Shown here: piece after piece, positions 6,045-12,303 of the stretch
How the letters are laid out: each line of letters begins with the position of its first letter
Numbering within the stretch: position 1 is the stretch's first letter
NCBI GenBank assembly: GCA_002366755.1
Contig: DFBV01000149.1
Location: 374-12,676 of the forward strand
Length of the DNA stretch: 12,303 nt
Origin: Anaerolineales bacterium UBA3071
Lineage (GTDB): Bacteria > Chloroflexota > Anaerolineae > UBA3071
Reading direction: 5' to 3'
The notes under the pieces: model-generated
The model's input: only the letters and a program-made list of their open reading frames with translations
What the model was told of the DNA's origin: nothing
Databases searched by the model: none
Program-made: the position numbers and the translations under genes

Positions 6045-7322
6045 TCATCCACTGTCTGCTTCTCCTTGCTCGTGACGATAGAGTTCCTCCATCCTTGGTA
6101 CAATCCCTTCCCAACTGTAGTGGTCCTCGACGAAGCGGCGGGCGGTGCGACCCAGCGCGGCCCGTTGCGCTTCATCCTCCAGCAATTGCAGCACCGTGAC
6201 GGCAAAGTCCTCGGGTGTATCAGCCACTCGCAGTTCCCGTCCATCAGCCACAGTGAACCCTTCGCAGCCCAGCGATGTGGAGACTATGGCCTTGCTCATG
6301 GCCATAGCTTCTAGAACCTTCAGCCGGGTGCCGCCCCCCATGCGCAAGGGGATAACGCACACCGCCGCCCCGGCGATGTAGGGACGCACATCCTCGACCC
6401 AGCCGGTGAGGGTCACGTCATCCCGTTGCCGGAGCGAGTCGAGTCGAGCATGAGGCTTTTGGCCTACGACGTAAAACCGCACCCCAGGTCGCGCAGCACG
6501 GATGCGGGGCAGCACCTGATCGGCGAACCAGAGCACGGCGTCCACGTTGGGACGGAAGTCCATCTTGCCTGTGAAAACCAAGGACGAAGGATGAAGGAGA
6601 ACATCGCCGCGCTTGGCTAGTGAGGTGGACACGTCGTATAACTCGAGATCCACGCCGTTGGGGACAATGGCGGGGTCGAGCCCAGGCACCAGACGCTGCA
6701 GCGCCGTGGCGTCCGCCTGCGAGACAGCGGCCACGCCGTCCACGTGCTGGCAGACGTGCGTTTCGAAGCGGCTCAGCTTCCGCCACTGGATGAGTGAGTA
6801 GAGCGCGCCCGCCCAGCGGCGCGGCAGCCCGACATCGGTCTCGAAGACGCGCCGTTGCAAGAGATACTCGGCGTTGTGGTCGTCGAAAACCAGCAACGGA
6901 CGGGGTGTAAGGTTGGCGAAGCGAGGCCAAGCGCGCAGCCACAACCCATAGGGGGCCATCTCGATTCCCTCGATCTGCACCACGTCGTAGGTCTCTTCGG
7001 CGATCAGGTCTGCCAGTCGCTCCTGGAAAGCACGGGAAGCGAGGCGCAGAGCCATATCAGGAAGTGGGGAGAAGGCGGTGGTTTGCAGCCGCTGGGCCAG
7101 CGTGCGTTGCGGCGCGGGCAGGGTCTCGATGCGCTGACAGTGGCGGAAGAGCGGGGAGTCGGAAGACAACTCGTCCCCCTCCTGGAGGAAGCACAGCAGA
7201 TGCAACCGGTGGCGAGCCGCCAGGTGGACGATGAGGTTGTAGTTGCGGATGGCCGTGCCCTGCCAAGGCGGGTAGGGCAGTTGCGGAGTCAGGATGAGGA
7301 TGCGTTTACCGTCGGTCATCAT
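6045..7322 (-). CDS. Glycosyltransferase family 4 (GT-B fold)
   Basis: 425 residues, normal GT4 length. The N-terminal domain begins KRILILTPQLPYPPWQGTAIR with the glycine loop near the acceptor site. VVQIEGIEMAPYG and LLVFDDHNAEYLLQRR (about 143-158) are typical of sugar transferases in the exopolysaccharide/exosortase-linked group. The C-terminal domain has VPNGVDLELYD, LVFTGKMDFRPNVDAVLWF and, near 329-347, GGGTRLKVLEAMAMSKAIVS with its E-x7-like donor-binding pattern. It probably adds a sugar from a nucleotide donor to a surface glycan precursor in the cytoplasm. Two adjacent ATGs start the gene and no strong Shine-Dalgarno site is seen. The GT9 gene follows after a short pyrimidine-rich gap. 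Residues 241-248 (VLLHPSSL) come from a heptamer repeat. Confidence 0.93.
   Translation of the reverse strand: MMTDGKRILILTPQLPYPPWQGTAIRNYNLIVHLAARHRLHLLCFLQEGDELSSDSPLFRHCQRIETLPAPQRTLAQRLQTTAFSPLPDMALRLASRAFQERLADLIAEETYDVVQIEGIEMAPYGLWLRAWPRFANLTPRPLLVFDDHNAEYLLQRRVFETDVGLPRRWAGALYSLIQWRKLSRFETHVCQHVDGVAAVSQADATALQRLVPGLDPAIVPNGVDLELYDVSTSLAKRGDVLLHPSSLVFTGKMDFRPNVDAVLWFADQVLPRIRAARPGVRFYVVGQKPHARLDSLRQRDDVTLTGWVEDVRPYIAGAAVCVIPLRMGGGTRLKVLEAMAMSKAIVSTSLGCEGFTVADGRELRVADTPEDFAVTVLQLLEDEAQRAALGRTARRFVEDHYSWEGIVPRMEELYRHEQGEADSG
6580..6600. repeat. Heptamer repeat inside the GT4 gene
   Basis: Three successive heptamers on the plus strand, AAGGACG, AAGGATG and AAGGAGA, lie between the PNGVD loop and the LVFTGKMDF strand of the glycosyltransferase. 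The insertion is a multiple of three (21 bp) and keeps the frame, in a place where a surface loop is expected. Confidence 0.75.
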
Positions 7323-7378
7323 TTGGATTCCAGATTTCCGGTTTGGCCTTGATGCCGCCGTGTGTGTCGGAGTGACTA

Positions 7379-7384
7379 ATTATA
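7379..7384 (-). promoter_or_regulatory. Predicted -10 box of the glycosyltransferase operon
   Basis: A perfect TATAAT on the minus strand, 57 nt upstream of the GT4 start codon. TTTTTTGGGG lies 10 nt further upstream, the same layout as the other two promoters in the window. The -35 region itself is poor (T-rich, no good TTGACA match). Confidence 0.5.
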
Positions 7385-7419
7385 CCCTGCCCCTCCCCAA
7401 AAAACGAGCCCCCTCCGTC

Positions 7420-7498
7420 TCTCGGCCAGCAGGTCATAAGCTCGCCGCCGGGCCAGGTGGAACGAGGGCCAGCTTCGCCAACGAGTGCTGGCCTTCAT
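7420..7498 (-). pseudogene. Displaced 3' end of a DUF4173 gene (26 codons)
   Basis: On the minus strand this reads MKASTRWRSWPSFHLARRRA then YDLLAE, against GASTRWRSWPSFHLARRRA and YELLAE at the end of the intact DUF4173 protein (10569-10491). Eight of 26 codons differ; seven of those differ only at the third base, with six silent and one Glu-to-Asp, and the eighth is the Gly-to-Lys codon after ATG. Similarity stops at both ends of this segment. The frame stays open for 14 more codons to a TAG at 7376-7378. It is a remnant, not a functional gene. It lies between the beta-propeller lipoprotein gene and the GT4 promoter and forms one end of a direct repeat around the three-gene block. Confidence 0.88.
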
Positions 7499-7533
7499 CC
7501 CCTGTAAAGATGCTTAGAGCCTTCCACCAGAAT

Positions 7534-8916
7534 CTAGCGAACCTTCTCGTATGCGGTTAGGGTATAGGAGATATTAGTAGCCCCCGAGACGATCAAGACT
7601 GAGTCGCCAGCGTCAACAATTGATTCAACCCAACCAGAGACTTCCTTCATCCACCTGACTTCGCCGGTTGCTGGATCGACTAAATCTAAAGTTGTACCAC
7701 CTTCCCCGCTGAAAAAGAGAAGACCTATGTCCGTAAGGGCAAACTTGGCCAACGTGGTCTTACTCACCCCCCTCGCGTCAAGCTCGACTTCCTTCCGTAC
7801 CTTCCATATCCGCTCGCCAGAGGCTATCTCTACCCCATGCACGCCAGCGGGGTTCACGAGAATCGCTACCCCTCCTGGTGCCCCTGCCCAGTAATGGGGC
7901 CCTTGCAAGTCCAGATCCCACAGCTCTACACCGTCTTCGGCACTAATGCCATAGAGGCTGGGACCTTTACTCAACACAACGACGTCACTCCATACACCTA
8001 TGGGATGACCTATAGCAGCACGATCCCATGTCCATGTTATCGTTCCATCAGATAGATCAACAGCTTCTCCTTGGTGATAGAGAAGCCGCACGTCGCCAAT
8101 ATCCCATTCGGAAGGTTCTCTCTTAGACTCTCCCGGACCCCACAGTACTTCTCCTGTTTGAGGATCTAGTCCCATAGTATCGAATCCTGATGAGCTTACC
8201 TGAAGTCCTTCGGGGAGGAGCCTGACACCGATCGCAGCAACAGACGGAGAGTGGTAAACCCACTTCTCTTCTCCAGATGAGGCATCTACAGCGACCAAGT
8301 GCCGCTTTCCGCCCGTAGACATGGTGAAATAGAGCATACCATCATACAGATAGAGTATGCCACTACCGCCAGACCCCAGGTCGCACGGGGCCATCATTGG
8401 ATGTTCGATTTTCCACACCCGCTCTCCTGTATACAACTCAAGAGCGTATAGTCTCGAATACGCCGCATACACATAGACTCTTTCTTGATCGCCTGCAAAC
8501 GCTGTGCCCTCCACCTCCCACTCCCACAGCTTATCCCCAGTCACCCGCGCAAGCCCCATTAGGTAATCTTCAGTTGTCGAAGTTACAACCACGTCTCCCG
8601 CTACGAGGGGCTTCTCACCTCCACATTTGACTGACCAGATTGGTATTAAGGATGCACGCGGTTTGGGCTCCGGCGGGGGAGGAGTCGGGCTAGCGAAGAC
8701 AGTCGCCGGAGGCGGAGTCGGGCTGGCGAGCCTAGTCACTGTGGTTGTAGCGACCTCTGCCAGTTGCGTGGCCTGGGCACTTATGGTCGCTTTCAAGGAG
8801 CGCACCTCGGAACTCTCGCCACAAGAGCTCGCAAGTAGGGCTGTCAATACCAAGAGCAAGGCTAGAGTGAAACTGAACGCTGCTGGATGAGGAGCAATTC
8901 TATGTTTTTCTTTCAT
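7534..8916 (-). CDS. Lipoprotein with PQQ-type beta-propeller repeats
   Basis: 460 residues. The start is supported by AAAGGAG 5-7 nt upstream. The N-terminus is a lipoprotein signal peptide (hydrophobic residues 13-29, LASSC with Cys32 as the likely lipidation site). A helical stretch (SLKATISAQATQLAEVATTT) and a Pro/Thr-rich tether with two ASPTPPP repeats follow. From about residue 90 there are PQQ/WD40-like blades, each with the pattern of a strand, an Asp/Gly turn and a terminal Trp: GDKLWEWEV, TGERVWKIE, SGEEKWVYH, TGEVLWGPG, DGVELWDLD, SGERIWKVR, TGEVRWMKE. It probably sits outside the membrane and binds a partner or ligand; no enzyme motif is visible. It resembles BamB-like scaffolds only in fold. 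Base composition is more AT-rich than the glycosyltransferase genes. Confidence 0.88.
   Translation of the reverse strand: MKEKHRIAPHPAAFSFTLALLLVLTALLASSCGESSEVRSLKATISAQATQLAEVATTTVTRLASPTPPPATVFASPTPPPPEPKPRASLIPIWSVKCGGEKPLVAGDVVVTSTTEDYLMGLARVTGDKLWEWEVEGTAFAGDQERVYVYAAYSRLYALELYTGERVWKIEHPMMAPCDLGSGGSGILYLYDGMLYFTMSTGGKRHLVAVDASSGEEKWVYHSPSVAAIGVRLLPEGLQVSSSGFDTMGLDPQTGEVLWGPGESKREPSEWDIGDVRLLYHQGEAVDLSDGTITWTWDRAAIGHPIGVWSDVVVLSKGPSLYGISAEDGVELWDLDLQGPHYWAGAPGGVAILVNPAGVHGVEIASGERIWKVRKEVELDARGVSKTTLAKFALTDIGLLFFSGEGGTTLDLVDPATGEVRWMKEVSGWVESIVDAGDSVLIVSGATNISYTLTAYEKVR
8677..8730. repeat. 30-bp period direct repeat in the lipoprotein tether
   Basis: Two near-identical copies (about 20 bp, sharing GGAGTCGGGCT-GCGA on the plus strand) are spaced about 30 bp apart. 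They encode the two ASPTPPP units of the Pro/Thr tether of the beta-propeller lipoprotein. Ten-residue unit duplication is an easy way to lengthen such a linker. Confidence 0.75.
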
Positions 8917-8958
8917 CGGGGCTCCTTTGAATTATGTGTTAGTTGGTGACATCGCCGG

Positions 8959-9927
8959 TTATGGCGGAGCCAATCGGGCCAAAGTTAGAGGGAAAGTGGT
9001 AAGATACCACTTACCGCCGGTATAGACAAGCGAGATATCGTCTCTGACCGCGCCTTCGCCAGGTAAGCCAAGAAAGTTCCAGATCATCACCCCTGTGACC
9101 CGGACGGTCGCTCTATTTGCTTCTTCCTGCACCAATCGGTAGTTCATATTGCGGAATTCAACCGAAGAAGCCCCCTCACTTATGGGAGCCAACGCCAGCC
9201 CGAGAGCCTCCCGTCGACTCGCTTCGGTTAAAGAGATCATTCTATCCAAATTGTTCGCCTGCCATGCTTCGTAAAAGGCTTTCACCACCTGCGGCGCGGA
9301 TGTGTATTCGGGTACTTCGGGTTCAGAATTGCCAGACGTATATTCGTTGCCCAGAGAGGGGACACCGTTGTTATCACTAACGTCAGCGAAAGCAATCGGA
9401 ATGGACTGTGTGTACCACAAATCCTTCACTATTTTTTGGACCTGAAAGTGTAAGTGGTCTGGTGGATCGCCTTGGACCCACCCTGTAGCTCCACTCAAGG
9501 CTATGACTTGTCCTTGCAGGACATGTTGCCCTACCTCCACCAAAACACCGTCTTTTTGAAGGTGTAAATACAGAGCTGAAGTGCCGTCACCGTGGTCAAT
9601 AACGACGTAGTTGCCCTTGTTGGCATACGACCGGTGAGGGCCCCCCTCGTCTGAGTCCTCCTTTACGAAAGCAACCCTGCCAGCCCTGGACGCAACCACT
9701 GAATCCCCTGATGCCAAATCAAAATCGAAGGCATATTTTGCAGACCCTTTGTGGCTAGGAGCCTCGTCGTTGCCCCGAACAAGCTTGTACGTCTTACCAG
9801 CAGGATAAGGAAGCTTATAATCTGCTGTCTCAGCTACCAGGGCAGCTTGAGGTTCGCCTCTGGGGGAAAGTCCGAAAAAGGACATGGTCGCGATTAAACA
9901 GAGGATAAGTCGTGCTGCTCTGTTCAT
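8959..9927 (-). CDS. Secreted M23/LytM-family peptidase-like protein with NTF2-like tail
   Basis: 322 residues, with AAGGAGAGAG directly before the ATG. A signal peptide covers about residues 1-29 (LILCLIATMSFFGL core). The M23 domain spans about 40-170: SHKGSAKYAFDFD (His59 with Asp68/Asp70), GRVAFVKE, GNYVVIDHGDGTSALYLHLQ (His122) and DHLHFQV (His158 and His160, the HxH pair). The zinc ligands therefore appear to be present, so endopeptidase activity on peptidoglycan cross-bridges is plausible. The second half, from QVVKAFYEAWQANNLDRMIS to the C-terminus, looks like an NTF2-like/DUF4878 fold. It is the middle gene of a three-gene cluster (39 bp from the upstream gene stop, 42 bp to the next start), so co-transcription is likely. 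The partner of the tail is unknown. Confidence 0.88.
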   Translation of the reverse strand: MNRAARLILCLIATMSFFGLSPRGEPQAALVAETADYKLPYPAGKTYKLVRGNDEAPSHKGSAKYAFDFDLASGDSVVASRAGRVAFVKEDSDEGGPHRSYANKGNYVVIDHGDGTSALYLHLQKDGVLVEVGQHVLQGQVIALSGATGWVQGDPPDHLHFQVQKIVKDLWYTQSIPIAFADVSDNNGVPSLGNEYTSGNSEPEVPEYTSAPQVVKAFYEAWQANNLDRMISLTEASRREALGLALAPISEGASSVEFRNMNYRLVQEEANRATVRVTGVMIWNFLGLPGEGAVRDDISLVYTGGKWYLTTFPLTLARLAPP

Positions 9928-9966
9928 CTCTCTCCTTAAGCTTATCGGAAGAAACGGGAATACAGG

Positions 9967-10407
9967 TTAGCGGAGAAGTGGCTCTATTTCGGCAAGAATG
10001 AGAGCACCTGGGACTTCTTGGAGCCATTCAACATACCGCTCGGTTCCCTTAAATGCCGCTATCCACTCGCCATTAACTCTTCGAGCGATTATAACCCCAC
10101 CACCAGTTGGCACTGCCTTATCAGTGGCCTTATATCTTGCACTAATCTCCACTACAGCCCATTCGCCCTCTATATCCACTTGTTCGATGCCCAAATACTC
10201 ATCCCTACTCAGATTTAGAGGCTGCGTGGAAGACTCGTGTTCGATGACCCTTCTGATTTGCTCTTCGTCAGAGCCTGACACGATAGCGGCAGTTCTAACC
10301 TTCTGTGTGACATAAAAAGCCCCGACCATTAATCCAATAGCTATGATGCAAACAAGGGTCACTCCTGCGGTAGTCGCTAACAGCCAAACCGTGCTTTTTC
10401 GGTTCAT
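9967..10407 (-). CDS. Membrane-anchored small protein of unknown function
   Basis: 146 residues from the second of two adjacent ATGs. GAGG lies 5 nt from the ATG at 10407 but only 2 nt from that at 10410, so 10407 is preferred. One transmembrane helix (TVWLLATTAGVTLVCIIAIG, then LMVGAFYV) follows a short basic start. The rest, EEQIRRVIEHESSTQPLNL through GEWAVVEISARYKA and VIIARRVNGEWIAAFKG, has an alpha+beta layout with WAVVEI and GEWIAAF strands, like extracytoplasmic NTF2-like domains. I do not recognise a named family. It is the first gene of the three-gene envelope cluster. Confidence 0.82.
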   Translation of the reverse strand: MNRKSTVWLLATTAGVTLVCIIAIGLMVGAFYVTQKVRTAAIVSGSDEEQIRRVIEHESSTQPLNLSRDEYLGIEQVDIEGEWAVVEISARYKATDKAVPTGGGVIIARRVNGEWIAAFKGTERYVEWLQEVPGALILAEIEPLLR

Positions 10408-10448
10408 CATTACCTCAGTTTCTACGCCTAACTGGGGTTCAACAACCT

Positions 10449-10477
10449 GTGATACCCCACTTCGGCATGGGAAGCAA
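10449..10477 (-). promoter_or_regulatory. Weak promoter candidate for the three-gene envelope cluster
   Basis: TTGCTT (10477-10472) and TATCAC (10454-10449) on the minus strand, 17 nt apart, with GGGG just before the -10. The -10 matches the consensus at four of six positions only. It would start transcription about 35 nt before the small membrane protein gene. Confidence 0.3.
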
Positions 10478-10485
10478 GTTGTCCT

Positions 10486-11970
10486 TCAGGGCTCGGCTAG
10501 CAGCTCATAGGCTCGCCGCCGGGCCAGGTGGAACGAAGGCCAGCTCCGCCAGCGAGTGCTCGCCCCCATGCGCTCCAGACGGTAGCGCAAGTGGTCACTC
10601 AGCACCTTCCGCTCCTCGCCAGTTACCCGGTCTACGGGCAGCACCAGTGCGGGGACGGCGTCTTCGGACAATCTGGTCAGATAGTAAGCGTCCAGTTTGC
10701 CCGTAACCTCGTAGCGGGCCAGGTTTTGCTTTGCGATAAAGGCGTCGGGGTTGATGGCGTTCAAGGTGATCAAAAAGCCCAGGGCAGCCACGAATGCGCC
10801 GATGGCGAAGCGGTCGGGCCGAAGCCACAGCGTGACCAGAAACCAGACGAAGGCCACCGCCAGCCAGACCATGAAGATGTGGCTGTACAGTCGCAGTTGG
10901 GTATAGCCGTAGGCGGCCTCGTAGAGACGTAGTCGTTGGAAGGCCGAGGCCAAGATGACCAGTACCAACCCTACCATGAGGCTGCTCAGTCCGTTGAAGA
11001 TCCGCACCTGGCGGCCCGTCTCGCGGCGCGCCAGCCAGCGGAGTCCCAGGCTCAGGCCCAGCGTCAGCACCGACACGACCACCAACTCGAAGAAGCCACG
11101 CCGGGCGTACTCGGCGTAGGTGTATCCCTCCACGGTGATGTTGGCCCGCCCGCCGAACAGGTAGGCGAACTGAATCCCCACGAACACCAGGAACAGCAAA
11201 TCCACCGAGATCAACACCGTCGCCACCTCGACGAAGCCGAGCGATATGACCTGAGCTAAATTGCCCAGCGCCTGCTCCAGAGCGCCCTGGTCGTCCGACG
11301 CCTGGCTGCGGCCCAGCGCGTAGGCCAGGCCGCCAGCCAAGAACCAAGCGGATCCTAATACGATGATCCCTCGCCAGAGCAGTTCCAGCAAATCGGGCAG
11401 GATGTCGAGGCTGAAGAGGTCTTCCAGGTAGTCGGCGAAGATCAGGTCGGCCGAGGCCAGGAGGAGGGTGAAGATGACCAGCACCGGCAGGGCCAGGAGC
11501 AGCCCACGGATCACGGGCAACAGGTTGCGGCCGCCCCGCTGACGGGCGGCCTGTAGATCCATGCTGGCCGACACCAGGGGCGCTGGCCGGACCAGGGCGT
11601 TGACTGCTGTGCGGAGGAGAACCAGGGGGTAGCCGACCAGTCCCAGCCGTTGTGGGTGGCCGGCGGCGTAGAAGTGGGCGATGAACTCCAGCAGCGCCAA
11701 ACTGGCCACTACGTTGAGGAAGGTGACGAAGGGATTGGCCCGCACGAAGACCATGCTGGCGAAGAAAATGAGCGGGGCCAGCAGCCAGAGGTTGCGCCGA
11801 ACCGGTCTCACCTCCTCCAGCCATCCCAGGCCAAAGAGGGCGACCATCAGCAAGAGCACAAAGAGGGGAGCGGAAATGCCCAGGGCTTTGCCATAGAAGA
11901 ACAGGTCCACGCTCCAGCCCAGGCCCAGGGCGATCAGCAGAATGCGGACTGGTGGCTTGACGCGAATCAT
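10486..11970 (-). CDS. Polytopic membrane protein, DUF4173/DUF4153 family
   Basis: 494 residues with about ten to twelve hydrophobic segments from residue 8 to about 415. Family-type motifs are visible in the second half: QRLRLYEAAYGYTQLRLYSH followed by IFMVWLA, and in the tail NPDAFIAKQNLARYE. The soluble C-terminus has the conserved ASTRWRSWPSFHLARRRAY. The family is of unknown function; members often lie near two-component or RDD-type genes in Chloroflexota, Firmicutes and Actinobacteria. GGGAGGA precedes the ATG by a suitable distance and a good promoter lies 32 nt upstream. It is not in an operon with the preceding glycosyltransferase. The last 26 codons exist again, detached, at 7498-7420. 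Confidence 0.9.
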   Translation of the reverse strand: MIRVKPPVRILLIALGLGWSVDLFFYGKALGISAPLFVLLLMVALFGLGWLEEVRPVRRNLWLLAPLIFFASMVFVRANPFVTFLNVVASLALLEFIAHFYAAGHPQRLGLVGYPLVLLRTAVNALVRPAPLVSASMDLQAARQRGGRNLLPVIRGLLLALPVLVIFTLLLASADLIFADYLEDLFSLDILPDLLELLWRGIIVLGSAWFLAGGLAYALGRSQASDDQGALEQALGNLAQVISLGFVEVATVLISVDLLFLVFVGIQFAYLFGGRANITVEGYTYAEYARRGFFELVVVSVLTLGLSLGLRWLARRETGRQVRIFNGLSSLMVGLVLVILASAFQRLRLYEAAYGYTQLRLYSHIFMVWLAVAFVWFLVTLWLRPDRFAIGAFVAALGFLITLNAINPDAFIAKQNLARYEVTGKLDAYYLTRLSEDAVPALVLPVDRVTGEERKVLSDHLRYRLERMGASTRWRSWPSFHLARRRAYELLAEP

Positions 11971-12001
11971 AGCTCGTTCCTCCCACGTATCCTCTGTGTG
12001 A

Positions 12002-12029
12002 ATTATACTTACCTCGCCCCAAAAAGCAA
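12002..12029 (-). promoter_or_regulatory. Predicted sigma70-type promoter of the DUF4173 gene
   Basis: TTGCTT (12029-12024), a 16-nt spacer and a perfect TATAAT (12007-12002) on the minus strand. TTTTTGGGG lies 9 nt upstream of the TATAAT. The gene starts 32 nt downstream. The remainder of the gap up to 12147 shows no gene. Confidence 0.65.
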
Positions 12030-12138
12030 GGCTGTTGCCAGATCATTTTACCACGAAAGGGGCAAACCAAAAACCTCTCAAACCATGCGCTCTAACCAAT
12101 CCGGTATCATCCTGCATTCAATCCGTTACTGTCTTGCG

Positions 12139-12159
12139 ATCCGTGTTCTATCCGTGTTC
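12139..12159. repeat. Short direct repeat forming a gene end
   Basis: ATCCGTGTTC occurs at 12139-12148 and 12150-12159, an 11-bp period, with a partial ATCCGTT at 12121. It contains the stop codon and last residues (EHG) of the partial glycosyltransferase. Confidence 0.8.
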
Positions 12160-12303
12160 CACCACCCGCCGGTACACCTCCAGCGTGCGGCGGGCGGTCT
12201 TGTCCCAGGAGAAGGCGCGGGCCCGCTTGAATCCCTTGTCCCGCAGCTCAGCCCCAAGGTCGTCGTCGGTCACCAGCCGCCAGAGGGCCACGATGAGCTC
12301 TTC
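12148..12303 (-). CDS. C-terminus of a glycosyltransferase (GT4-like), runs off window
   Basis: Only the last 51 residues are present: EELIVALWRLVTDDDLGAEL, then RDKGFKRARAFSWDKTARRT and LEVYRRVVEHG. The pattern of a helix, LRDKG, and then FSWDKTARRTLEVYRRV is the standard ending of GT4 glycosyltransferases, where a terminal helix packs back on the first domain. The upstream catalytic part is outside the window, so donor and acceptor are unknown. Confidence 0.8.
   Translation of the reverse strand, partial: EELIVALWRLVTDDDLGAELRDKGFKRARAFSWDKTARRTLEVYRRVVEHG

Noticed and set aside
6020..6244. Longer N-terminus for the GT9 protein
   Set aside because: The extra codons lie within the end of the GT4 gene and read as low-complexity, non-conserved sequence. 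The ATG at 6019 fits the family start better.
10433..10459. TGGGGT...ACCCCA inverted repeat as a terminator after the DUF4173 gene
   Set aside because: Arms are only 6 bp, the loop is long, no T-run follows, and it overlaps a promoter candidate and lies beyond the adjacent gene boundary.
10595..12070. Second long open frame on the minus strand over the DUF4173 gene
   Set aside because: It is a shadow: Gly/Pro/Arg-rich with no family pattern, while the other frame gives a clear multi-helix membrane protein.

Overview
The window looks like an accessory-rich stretch of a moderately GC-rich bacterial chromosome. A member of the Chloroflexota (Anaerolineae/Caldilineae-like) is my best guess. This rests on the mix of DUF4173 membrane proteins, Ala/Thr/Pro-rich SH3b and beta-propeller lipoproteins, short tandem repeats and possible integron-like sites. 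No ribosomal or tRNA marker is present to settle it. Every convincing gene is on the minus strand, so the region reads from 12303 down to 1.

Layout in transcription order. At 12303-12148 is the C-terminus of a GT4-like glycosyltransferase. At 11970-10486 is an intact polytopic DUF4173 protein behind a good sigma70-type promoter. At 10410-7534 is a visibly more AT-rich block of three envelope genes: a one-helix membrane protein, an M23 peptidase-like protein with an NTF2-like tail, and a lipoprotein with a PQQ-type beta-propeller. This block is followed at 7498-7420 by a second copy of only the last 26 codons of the DUF4173 gene, so the block is bracketed by two copies of that gene's 3' end. 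At 7322-4808 are a GT4 and a GT9 (heptosyltransferase-like) glycosyltransferase, a surface-glycan pair. At 4692-4303 is a small unrecognised gene readable only with two compensating frame changes. At 3981-3405 is a toxin-antitoxin operon with a MazF/PemK toxin and a non-MazE helical antitoxin. At 3207-2401 is an SH3b lipoprotein gene, again with two compensating frame changes. At 2223-1798 is a small GIY-YIG nuclease-domain gene. At 1649-507 are a DUF6506-like protein and a SAM-dependent methyltransferase. At 381-1 is the N-terminal part of an RlmB/TrmH-type 23S rRNA 2'-O-methyltransferase.

Four structural signals go beyond the gene list. (1) The three-gene block sits between two copies of the DUF4173 gene end; the copies differ almost only at codon third positions, as expected if an inserted element brought its own allele or if a paralogue was lost. 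(2) Two attC-like palindromes (1699-1787 and about 2271-2345) each follow a minus-strand gene, giving the order SH3b gene - site - GIY-YIG gene - site, as in an integron cassette array without an integrase. (3) An approximately 100-nt repeat lies in the leader of both the toxin-antitoxin operon and the SH3b lipoprotein gene, possibly as a shared structured RNA or regulatory element. (4) Three well-separated promoters share a TTTTGGGG block 9-10 nt upstream of a TATAAT-like box.

Several 7-, 9- and 11-bp tandem repeats lie between genes, inside two glycosyltransferase genes without breaking the frame, and across two stop codons.
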